From: Chryseobacterium glaciei
GTDB lineage: Bacteria; Bacteroidota; Bacteroidia; Flavobacteriales; Weeksellaceae
NCBI RefSeq assembly: GCF_001648155.1
Contig: NZ_CP015199.1
Coordinates: forward strand, 4,411,001-4,475,000
Length of the DNA stretch: 64,000 nt
Reading direction: 5' to 3'
Position numbers and translations under genes: made by a program. The notes beneath the pieces are model-generated. The model had not been told where the DNA came from. It saw only the letters and a program-made list of their open reading frames with translations, and did not search any database. Position 1 is the first letter of the stretch; each line of letters begins with the position of its first letter. Below, piece after piece: positions 41,007-48,015 of this stretch.

Positions 41007-41609
41007 ATGGAAGAAAAACAGCCTTCACTAATACATAAAATCTCAAAAATCATCTCAGATTTTTTTAATCCTCTGACTTCTCTGTTTATATTTTTCATCT
41101 ATATGAGCGTTCGGGAGTATTCTTTTAAGGAATCACTTGCACACTTTCTTCCTATATTATTAATTGTGATTTTACCTGTGGTGATCTGGCTTGTATGGAA
41201 TGTGAAAACCGGAAGATATACAAATATGGATGTTTCAAATCGGGTTCAGAGGAAAACTTTATACATTTTTATTGCAGTTTGTGTTATCGGTTACATGATT
41301 TTCAATTATATCAAAAACGGATACATTGATTTTATCATGCTTTTTATATTAATTCTTCTTTTTTCCTTACAAATCAGTAATTTTTTCATTAAAAGTTCGA
41401 TGCACACAGCATTTAATGTATTTGTAGCAGCATTATTTTTTGCACTAAACTGGAAAATGGGGATTCTCTGGCTTGGAGTTGCCGCTTTGGTAGGAATTAC
41501 GAGAATTATTTTAAAGAGACACACCGTAAAAGAAGTATTTATGGGCGCCGGAATAGCATTTCTGGTATCTTTTATTTATCTTTATTGCAATATACAATTT
41601 CAACATTAA
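41007..41609 (+). CDS. PAP2-like membrane protein
   Basis: This 200-residue protein has about six hydrophobic segments. Two motifs recall PAP2 phosphatases: SSMHTAFNVFVAA (in place of PSGH) and TRIILKRHTVKEVFMGAG (in place of SR-x5-H-x3-D). The first motif (K-x6-RP) is only vaguely present (VSNRVQR). The altered motifs mean that catalytic activity is uncertain. It is the first of three co-directional genes with gaps of 9 and 21 bp, followed by BlaI- and DUF4153-type proteins. Confidence 0.75.
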   Translation: MEEKQPSLIHKISKIISDFFNPLTSLFIFFIYMSVREYSFKESLAHFLPILLIVILPVVIWLVWNVKTGRYTNMDVSNRVQRKTLYIFIAVCVIGYMIFNYIKNGYIDFIMLFILILLFSLQISNFFIKSSMHTAFNVFVAALFFALNWKMGILWLGVAALVGITRIILKRHTVKEVFMGAGIAFLVSFIYLYCNIQFQH

Positions 41610-41618
41610 TCATACTAT

Positions 41619-42086
41619 ATGAAAATAAATCATCTTACTTCTGCTGAAGAAAACTTAATGAAACTTTTTTGGGCAATGAATTCATTTTATTTAAAAGAGG
41701 TCATGGAGCAGCATCCGGAACCTAAACCGCATCAAAATACAGTTTCTACTTACTTAAAAATATTAGTTGAAAAAGGCTATTTATCAACTGAAAAGGAAGG
41801 CAGAATTTTTAAATATACTGTAATTGTTCCTTTTGAAGACTATAAAAAATTCTTATTAAAAGAGCTTTCGCATAATTTCTTTCATGATTCAGGAAAAGAG
41901 ATCTTAGAGTTTTTGATGGTTGAAAAATTAATTTCTCAGGATGATTTAAGAGCCTATTTTGATCTTAAAATGGAACTTAAACCTACAAAAGTAAAAGCAC
42001 CGAAACTGGAAATTGCCAACGAAATTTTAAATCCCAAAAAAGATAAAAAAGGCAAAGACAAGAAAAAGAAGAATAAAAAAGATTAA
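41619..42086 (+). CDS. BlaI/MecI/CopY family transcriptional repressor
   Basis: This 155-residue protein starts with a winged HTH (LTSAEENLMKLFWAMNSFYLKEVME, NTVSTYLKILVEKGYLSTEKEGRIFKYT). It has a BlaI-type C-terminal dimerisation region (EDLRAYF) and an additional Lys/Asp-rich tail (KKDKKGKDKKKKNKKD). BlaI usually pairs with the membrane protease sensor BlaR1, but no BlaR1/MecR1 gene lies next to it here. The partners are a PAP2-like and a DUF4153 membrane protein. Confidence 0.88.
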   Translation: MKINHLTSAEENLMKLFWAMNSFYLKEVMEQHPEPKPHQNTVSTYLKILVEKGYLSTEKEGRIFKYTVIVPFEDYKKFLLKELSHNFFHDSGKEILEFLMVEKLISQDDLRAYFDLKMELKPTKVKAPKLEIANEILNPKKDKKGKDKKKKNKKD

Positions 42087-42107
42087 TACAAAAAAACACC
42101 TAAAATC

Positions 42108-43889
42108 ATGAAAACAAAATTCCGGGAAATCATCGGGAAAGCAGGCAATGTAGTATTTCTGTATCCGATGGTTTTGGTCATTGCTCTACTTACTTCGGTC
42201 GGAGCTATTTATATGGCTGAAACCAATTATAGCGATAAATTGCTGTTTACCTATTCCAAAATTACCATGTGTTGCGGACTTGGAATTTCTTTACTATTTG
42301 CTTTAAAAATGCTTTCCCAAAGAATTGGTAAGACTTTTTTATTGGAAATTTTTGGAGTTATTTTCCTAATTGGCTTCTATTTTGTCTTTCCTGATGAAAA
42401 AAAAGAGTTCATAGAAACTTATGGTTATATCATCGCTATCACCTTCCTACTCTCCCATTTGCTGGTTTCTTTTGTCCCTTTTTTAGATAAAAATAAAGAG
42501 CTTAATTTCTGGCAGTATAACAAGAATCTTTTCGTCAATATTTTCCTTACGGTTATTTTTACGGGTGTATTGACGGGAGGTGTAGAATTGGCTGTTTTGG
42601 CGGTTGATAAGCTTTTTGATTTTGATTTCAATAATAAGCTTTATGCAAATCTATTCTTTGTTCTGGCCATTTTCGGGAGCTGTTTTATATTTCTGTTATT
42701 TAATGAAATAGGACTTAATTATCTTGAAAAAGACGGGAAATATCCTGTGATATTGAAATTTTTCACGCAATTTATTTTAATTCCATTATTGTTTATTTAC
42801 GTGATTATTTTGTATTTCTATTCATTTAAAATACTGATCAACTGGCAACTTCCGAGAGGTTGGGTTTCTTACCTTGTTTTAGCGTACAGTATTGTAGGGA
42901 TTCTGGCTTTATTGCTGGTTCATCCATTGAAAGAAAATAATACAAAATCTTGGGTTAAAATATTTTCAAAGGTCTTTTATTTCACAATTATTCCGCTTAT
43001 TATTCTTTTGTTTACAGCAATTTTCACAAGGATTTTAGAGTACGGATATACTGAACCGAGATATTTTGTGCTTCTTCTGGCTTTGTGGCTTTTAAGTATT
43101 GTAATTTATTTTGTATTTAAGAGGAATTCTAGTATAAAATTTATTCCGATCAGTTTGTTTGCCTTTGGAGTTTTTGCGTTAATATTTCCTTATCTGAATG
43201 CTTTCAGTGTTGCAAAAAGAAGTCAAAAATCTGAATTGCTTAAATTATTAAATGAAAAACAATTATTAAGCAACAACAAAATCGATTTTCAAAAGAAAGT
43301 AACCGACACCATCGTTAATGAAATTGGAGATAAATTTGAATTTTTAGCAGAAAGAAAACAAGAAGATTTTCTGTTAGATCTAATGGATTCAAAAAAGAAT
43401 CACACTTTAGAAAATGAGATTAAAGTAAATCCATTTTTATCATTAAGATATAGTGTTCAAAGTGAATTCACCAATACAAACAGAACAATAACTTCTGATT
43501 ACGAAAGACTTAGCCTAGAATCTGAAAAACAATATATCACTATAGCTGACTATCAATATTTCTTTAATTTAAGAAATTATAATGATGATACTAAAGAAAT
43601 AAATGGTGACAAATTCAATATAGTTGAAAGATCCGATAAAGGAATTACATTAAAAGTAGACCTTAATTCGAAAGAAGAAGTAGACTTCACGCCGGGAATT
43701 AATAATTTATTTAAAGAATATTCGGGTAGAAAAGGAGTCATAAAATTACCTGAAATCTCTCTGGAAAAAGATCTTGGAAAATATCATATCAAAGTAGTTT
43801 TTCTTAATATTTCGAATGATAAATCGCCATACAATAAATCAGGCTCCATCTATTACGACAATGCAGTACTGCTGATAAAAGAGAAATAA
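42108..43889 (+). CDS. DUF4153 membrane protein
   Basis: This 593-residue protein has an N-terminal half of about 12 predicted helices (MKTKFREIIGKAGNVVFLYP to about residue 370) and a C-terminal soluble domain (about 375-593). The hydrophobic part matches DUF4153 (EIIGKAGNVV, WVSYLVLAYSIVGILALLLVHP). Its function is not known. It is in the same transcription unit as the PAP2-like and BlaI-like genes and has a terminator shared with the convergent T9SS protein. Confidence 0.8.
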   Translation: MKTKFREIIGKAGNVVFLYPMVLVIALLTSVGAIYMAETNYSDKLLFTYSKITMCCGLGISLLFALKMLSQRIGKTFLLEIFGVIFLIGFYFVFPDEKKEFIETYGYIIAITFLLSHLLVSFVPFLDKNKELNFWQYNKNLFVNIFLTVIFTGVLTGGVELAVLAVDKLFDFDFNNKLYANLFFVLAIFGSCFIFLLFNEIGLNYLEKDGKYPVILKFFTQFILIPLLFIYVIILYFYSFKILINWQLPRGWVSYLVLAYSIVGILALLLVHPLKENNTKSWVKIFSKVFYFTIIPLIILLFTAIFTRILEYGYTEPRYFVLLLALWLLSIVIYFVFKRNSSIKFIPISLFAFGVFALIFPYLNAFSVAKRSQKSELLKLLNEKQLLSNNKIDFQKKVTDTIVNEIGDKFEFLAERKQEDFLLDLMDSKKNHTLENEIKVNPFLSLRYSVQSEFTNTNRTITSDYERLSLESEKQYITIADYQYFFNLRNYNDDTKEINGDKFNIVERSDKGITLKVDLNSKEEVDFTPGINNLFKEYSGRKGVIKLPEISLEKDLGKYHIKVVFLNISNDKSPYNKSGSIYYDNAVLLIKEK

Positions 43890-43900
43890 AAAGCATAAAA

Positions 43901-43922
43901 AAAGCGGCCTAAAAGCCGCTTT
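43901..43922. terminator. Bidirectional terminator
   Basis: AAAGCGGC (43901-43908), loop CTAAAA, GCCGCTTT (43915-43922) between convergent genes; A- and T-runs on both sides. Confidence 0.8.
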
Positions 43923-43930
43923 CATTGTAT

Positions 43931-45484
43931 TTAGTCCTTAACAATTTTAAATGATTCATCTTTTCCTTCAGATTTTACTCGTAATAAGTAAACTCCTTTT
44001 TTCAGATCAGATACATTTACCTGTTTAGAATTATTATCTAATTTTCTTACCAATTGACCTGTCAGAGAGAATATTTCAATACTGCTAACCTTTTTATCAG
44101 TGTTAATATTTAAAACATCTTTTACAGGATTCGGATAAATTTTGACACCATTATTTTTAGCAACATCATTAACTGCTAACGTAGCAGAAGTATCAACCAC
44201 AGAAACATTATCTACATCAATTCCTCTCGCCCAGTTAGAAGTACCTTCTAAAGCGATTAGATAGTTTGCAGATTTATTCGGAAGAGGAATACTTACATCC
44301 AGCCAAGCTGCATTTTCTGTAGTATAAGAACTTCCTACCTGAGTCCATGCATCATTAGGATTAGCTTTATAAAAAACTCTCAATTCATCAATATCACCAA
44401 ACCAGTTTACGTTTGCTAAACTAAATCTAAGTTCAGGATTTGCAAGTGCAGAGATATTTAATGGAGGTAGTAATAATTTTGCCTTTTCACCAGCTTCTTC
44501 TGTTCTGAATTCAGCCATTCTTGGGGCTGATTTAGGCATAATTGAAGAGTTTCCATTGGTCGTAACATACGTCCATGTAGCTACACCGGCCCCTGAAACA
44601 GCTTCATTACCCCAACATGAAGGGATGGTAGCGTTATCAAAGTTCTCTGTATATGGGAATGTTGCTAAAGGAGCACAAGTAGTCGTAAATGACTGAGCAG
44701 TAGACCAAGTACTGAATCCGTTGGCTGCACAATTTGATCTTACATAAAACTGATAAGCCGTAGACGGAGTAAGAGAAGGAAGCGTAGCAAATGCGGTTCC
44801 GCTGTTTGCAATAGTTCCTGTTCCTTGAGTAAATCCTGTTGGCCCGTATTCGATTTGATAGGTTGCGCCCGGCGTAGCTGATGCTGTCCAGCTAATGTTT
44901 GCCGAGTTGGATGTAACTCCATTTACAACGATAGAAGATGGAATATCACATGCTGGTTTTGGGCCATTAAGAACATCATCAATATCAAAATAAAAAAGAT
45001 CTGTAGTTGCAGAATAGAATCCAATATAAATCGTTTGCCCTATATAAGCAGAAAGATCATAAGAATATCTATAAAAATCAGGCCCGCTTGATGGAGCTAC
45101 AGTAGCAGCTAAAGTATTTGTAAACGCAGCAGCTGTGGGTGTTGTTGTAGAGATTTTCAGACTGATTGTTTCCGGATATAAAGGATCGCGGCTTCTTGCG
45201 TAAAAAGAAAGATAATCGCTTACTCCGGCAGTAACTGTAATAGCTGGTGTAACCAAATAATCATCATGGGCATCAGAATTATATCTTATTGAAGCTGTTC
45301 TCGCACCACTGTAAGCCGTAATACTTCCACCTGTATAATCTATAATTTCCCAGGTGTTTGTATCTCCTCCGTTAAGAGCTGTCCACCCCGTAGGAATTGA
45401 AGTAGAAGCTTCAAAATTTTGAAAAAATTGAGCATTTGCAATAACTGGAATTGCGAACAATGCCAAAAGTAGTTGTTTTTTCAT
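43931..45484 (-). CDS. Secreted adhesin-like protein (choice-of-anchor J, FN3, T9SS)
   Basis: This 517-residue protein has a signal peptide (MKKQLLLALFAIPVIANAQ). Residues about 20-175 are a cleaved-adhesin / choice-of-anchor J jelly roll (FENFEASTSIPTGW-type start, AYIGQTIYIGFYSA, FDIDDV). FN3-like repeats follow (about 180-270, SNSANISWTASATPGATYQ), then a second jelly roll (about 270-430, ENFDNATIPSCWG) and a T9SS type A sorting domain (NGVKIYPNPVKDVLNINTD, ending SFKIVKD). It is probably a surface or secreted adhesion factor. Confidence 0.88.
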   Translation of the reverse strand: MKKQLLLALFAIPVIANAQFFQNFEASTSIPTGWTALNGGDTNTWEIIDYTGGSITAYSGARTASIRYNSDAHDDYLVTPAITVTAGVSDYLSFYARSRDPLYPETISLKISTTTPTAAAFTNTLAATVAPSSGPDFYRYSYDLSAYIGQTIYIGFYSATTDLFYFDIDDVLNGPKPACDIPSSIVVNGVTSNSANISWTASATPGATYQIEYGPTGFTQGTGTIANSGTAFATLPSLTPSTAYQFYVRSNCAANGFSTWSTAQSFTTTCAPLATFPYTENFDNATIPSCWGNEAVSGAGVATWTYVTTNGNSSIMPKSAPRMAEFRTEEAGEKAKLLLPPLNISALANPELRFSLANVNWFGDIDELRVFYKANPNDAWTQVGSSYTTENAAWLDVSIPLPNKSANYLIALEGTSNWARGIDVDNVSVVDTSATLAVNDVAKNNGVKIYPNPVKDVLNINTDKKVSSIEIFSLTGQLVRKLDNNSKQVNVSDLKKGVYLLRVKSEGKDESFKIVKD

Positions 45485-45597
45485 AACCTAATTTTTAAAT
45501 TGAATGTTAATTTACAAATTTCATGTCAGTTTTCAAAATAAAAATAGAAAGTAGTATGAAAAAACGCACTATAATTAATATTCCATCACAATAGTGC

Positions 45598-45626
45598 ATA
45601 AAAAAAGCGGCTTAAAAAAGCCGCTT
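45598..45626 (-). terminator. Terminator of RNA-binding protein gene
   Basis: On the minus strand AAGCGGCTT (45626-45618) and AAGCCGCTT (45613-45605) form a stem followed by a run of T. Confidence 0.8.
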
Positions 45627-45634
45627 ATATTTTT

Positions 45635-46018
45635 TTACCAACGATTTCCACCACCGTTACTTCCTCCGCTACGGTTGTTTCCACCACCACCGTAACCTCC
45701 TCCGCCACGGCTGTTTCCACCACCACCATAGCCGCCTCCGCCGCTTCTGTTGTTGTCGAAACTTCTTCTTGGCTTCTCTTCTCTTGGCTTAGCTTCAGAA
45801 ACGTTAAGCGTTTTTCCGTTTAGTTCGTACTGGTTAAGAGCCTCAATTGCTTGTTTTCCTTCTTCATCACCCATTTCTACAAAACCGAAACCTCTAGAAC
45901 GACCAGTTTCTCTGTCTGTAACTATTTTAGCAGATGATACTTCACCATAAGCTGCAAATAAATCGTGTAACTCGTACTCTTTAGTTGAGTAATTAATGTT
46001 TGAAACAAAAATGTTCAT
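45635..46018 (-). CDS. RNA-recognition-motif protein with Gly-rich tail
   Basis: Starting at ATG 46018 gives 127 residues; an upstream in-frame extension to 46123 is hydrophobic noise and is rejected. An RRM spans residues 1-80: MNIFVSNINYSTKEYELHDL (RNP2 at NIFVSNI), then RGFGFVEM (RNP1). The rest is a GGGYGGGGN-rich low-complexity tail with serines and arginines. It resembles RbpA-type cold-inducible RNA-binding proteins of bacteria. It probably acts as an RNA chaperone. Its divergent neighbour is an XRE-type regulator. Confidence 0.9.
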   Translation of the reverse strand: MNIFVSNINYSTKEYELHDLFAAYGEVSSAKIVTDRETGRSRGFGFVEMGDEEGKQAIEALNQYELNGKTLNVSEAKPREEKPRRSFDNNRSGGGGYGGGGNSRGGGGYGGGGNNRSGGSNGGGNRW

Positions 46019-46205
46019 TTTGAATAAAATTAAAAAATTAATAAAAATTTGGTATATAAAAGAAAAGCAACATAAATTAATGAACAAATATTGATTCCAA
46101 ATATAAACGTATGCAAGATACAATTAAAAATTTCAAATCAAAGTTTTTTTTATCTGTATTTTCTACAATTTCAGTGCTTCCAAGGCTTATATATTAAAAA
46201 AAGGC

Positions 46206-46234
46206 AAATATTTATTATTTTTCAATAAATATTT
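46206..46234. repeat. AT-rich 11-bp inverted repeat
   Basis: AAATATTTATT (46206-46216) and AATAAATATTT (46224-46234) are perfectly complementary, in the 282-bp divergent region between the RNA-binding protein and the XRE regulator. It may be an operator or a chance A/T structure. Confidence 0.3.
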
Positions 46235-46300
46235 ATTGATATTTGTATTAAAATTAAGAATTATTTAACATAAAAACCAATCACTAATTCTGAAAATTAT

Positions 46301-46504
46301 ATGCCAATAATAATAAATTTAGATGTAATAATGGCTAAAAAGAAGGTATCTCTTAACGAATTATCAGAAAAAGTAGATATTACTCTATCCAATCTTTCGA
46401 TTTTAAAAACTGGAAAAGCAAAAGCCATTCGTTTCAGTACACTTGAAGCTATTTGTAAAGCTTTAGACTGCCAGCCTAGTGATATTTTAGAATATAAAGA
46501 ATAA
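46301..46504 (+). CDS. Small XRE-family HTH regulator
   Basis: This 67-residue protein is essentially a single HTH domain (MAKKKVSLNELSEKVDITLSN, LSILKTGKAKAIRFSTLEAICKALDCQPSDIL), typical of YozG/Cro-type small regulators. It starts either at 46301 or at an internal ATG at 46331. It has no additional domain. It lies divergent from the RRM protein gene and upstream of the palindromic element. Its target is unknown. Confidence 0.85.
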   Translation: MPIIINLDVIMAKKKVSLNELSEKVDITLSNLSILKTGKAKAIRFSTLEAICKALDCQPSDILEYKE

Positions 46505-46579
46505 ACCGCATGATGTTATTATTGATACCTATTGTACATTCTGAAAGCAATCTTAATTGATATATTGTTTTCCTTTTTT

Positions 46580-46729
46580 AAATGAAATGCATTTGTTTAT
46601 CTTGATTAAATTATTTATTTCAAATAAACTTTGTGTAGCCTTGTGATTAATTAAAGGCAAAGAATTGATTTTAATCTCTTTAATGTAAGATAAACAAGGG
46701 CGTTTCACTTATTTCCGAAATACTAAGAT
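46580..46729. repeat. Dispersed palindromic element, copy 2 (inverted relative to copy 1)
   Basis: The ends AAATGAAATGCATTTGTTTATC (46580-46601) and GATAAACAAGGGCGTTTCACTT (46689-46710) are inverted repeats of one another. Read on the minus strand the whole segment aligns with 24168-24329, including the outer flank CTTAGTATTTCGGAAATAAG. No ORF. It lies in the 377-bp gap between the XRE gene and the thioesterase gene. Confidence 0.75.
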
Positions 46730-46830
46730 GCAAAATGCATGATTCTCTATAATAATGTAAATTCATTTGCTTTAAGTAAAAAATGATTGAGAAAATAAAT
46801 AATTCTCTTTTAATAACTAAATCTCATTCC

Positions 46831-46862
46831 TTTGATAAAGCCAGTTTTAAACACTAAATTTG
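46831..46862 (+). promoter_or_regulatory. Promoter of the thioesterase/HMA-AraC operon
   Basis: TTTG (46831-46834), 20-bp spacer, TAAATTTG (46855-46862): a full match to the Bacteroidota -33/-7 consensus, giving a leader of about 13 nt before ATG 46882. Confidence 0.65.
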
Positions 46863-46881
46863 CATCACAAATAAATGAAAC

Positions 46882-47277
46882 ATGAATTACCACACTAGAA
46901 AATGGGTAAAACCTGAAGATCTTAATCCTAATCATTCACTTTTTGGAGGAAGATTATTACAATGGATCGATGAAGAAGCTGCTCTTTACGCTATCATTCA
47001 ATTAGAAAACACAAAAGTCGTTACCAAATTTATATCTGAGATCAATTTCGTAAGCTCTGCAAAACAGGGAGATATCATAGAAATTGGAATTGAAGTTTCA
47101 ACATTCGGCTCAAGTTCTATCACGTTAAAATGTGATGTCAGAAATAAAATGACCCACCAAACTATTATTACTGTAGATAAAATTGTAATGGTAAATCTTG
47201 GAGAAGACGGAAACCCTTTACCACACGGGAAAACACAGGTTGAGTTTGTAAAAGACAGATTAAACAGTCAGTTATGA
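46882..47277 (+). CDS. Hotdog-fold acyl-CoA thioesterase
   Basis: This 131-residue protein begins MNYHTRKWVKPEDLNPNHSLFGG with the hotdog-fold pattern LQWIDEEAALYAI, the catalytic-type Asp/Glu pair, and VTKFISEINFVSSAKQGDIIEIG. It matches the BFIT/YciA-type acyl-CoA thioesterases that hydrolyse acyl-CoA to fatty acid and CoA. It overlaps the next gene by 4 nt (ATGA). The functional link to a metal-sensor-like AraC protein is not obvious. Confidence 0.85.
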   Translation: MNYHTRKWVKPEDLNPNHSLFGGRLLQWIDEEAALYAIIQLENTKVVTKFISEINFVSSAKQGDIIEIGIEVSTFGSSSITLKCDVRNKMTHQTIITVDKIVMVNLGEDGNPLPHGKTQVEFVKDRLNSQL

Positions 47278-47834
47278 AAATTTTCATAAAAAATATGGTT
47301 TGCGGCAGGTGTATTTCTGCCGTTGAAAATATTTTTAATGATTTTAATATAAAGATTAAATCAATTAATCTTGGCGAGGTCGAATCCGAATCTGAAGTTT
47401 CAAATGACACGCTGGAATTGCTTGAAAAACGACTGAAAGAAACAGGTTTTGAGAGAATAAAAGATTCTGCACATCAACTTATCGATAAAATAAAAACACT
47501 GATCATCGAAAAGATCAGCGAACTTGATATTGATGAAAACTTCCTAATTTCTGAATTTTTAAGCTCAAAACTTCATAAAGATTATAGTTCACTTTCAAAA
47601 ACTTTTTCCCAAAACGAAAATATTACGCTGGAACAGTTTTTCATCCTTCAAAAAATTGAAAAGGTGAAAGAACTTCTTCTATATAATGAATTCACATTAA
47701 CGGAAATCGCAGGAAAATTAGGCTATAAAAGCGTTCAGCATTTATCATCCCAATTCCGAAACAGTACAGGCTTCACTCCTACTGAATTCAAAAAACTAAA
47801 AATTCATACTAGAAAACCCTTAGATCTTGTTTGA
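47274..47834 (+). CDS. HMA-like metal-binding domain fused to AraC HTH regulator
   Basis: This 186-residue protein begins MKIFIKNMVCGRCISAVENIF, a heavy-metal-associated (HMA/CopZ-like) domain with a CxxC motif, spanning about 1-65. The C-terminal part (about 80-186) has an AraC-type double HTH, ending TLTEIAGKLGYKSVQHLSSQF and TGFTPTEFKKLK. It is short for an AraC protein and lacks any cupin. It is 181 bp upstream of a copper-type P-ATPase gene in the same direction. It is likely a metal-responsive regulator of that gene; this is inference. Confidence 0.85.
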   Translation: MKIFIKNMVCGRCISAVENIFNDFNIKIKSINLGEVESESEVSNDTLELLEKRLKETGFERIKDSAHQLIDKIKTLIIEKISELDIDENFLISEFLSSKLHKDYSSLSKTFSQNENITLEQFFILQKIEKVKELLLYNEFTLTEIAGKLGYKSVQHLSSQFRNSTGFTPTEFKKLKIHTRKPLDLV

Positions 47835-47841
47835 GAGTTTG

Positions 47842-47911
47842 AGCGTTGGAGTGTATTAGAATTTTTTGTGTAAACTAACTGTTCATTCTCAAACCCTAAC
47901 ACACTCCAACA
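47842..47911. repeat. Imperfect palindromic repeat between HMA-AraC and P-ATPase genes
   Basis: GCGTTGGAGTGTATTAG (47842-47858) and its near complement CTAACACACTCCAAC (47896-47910) flank a loop. The sequence (CTCAAACCCTAACACACTCC) resembles dispersed repeats in this order. Confidence 0.45.
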
Positions 47912-48015
47912 CTCCCACCCAAAAACCCCTCAAACCAAATTCTATAAACATTATCCTTAAATTTATAACAAGCTTCCACTTTCATTTTGGAAATTTGTAG
48001 TATAAATTTAGGATC

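Noticed and set aside
46206..46234. RNA thermometer or cold-shock leader of the RRM gene
   Set aside because: The hairpin is almost 190 bp from the start codon and consists only of A and T, so a chance structure cannot be excluded.
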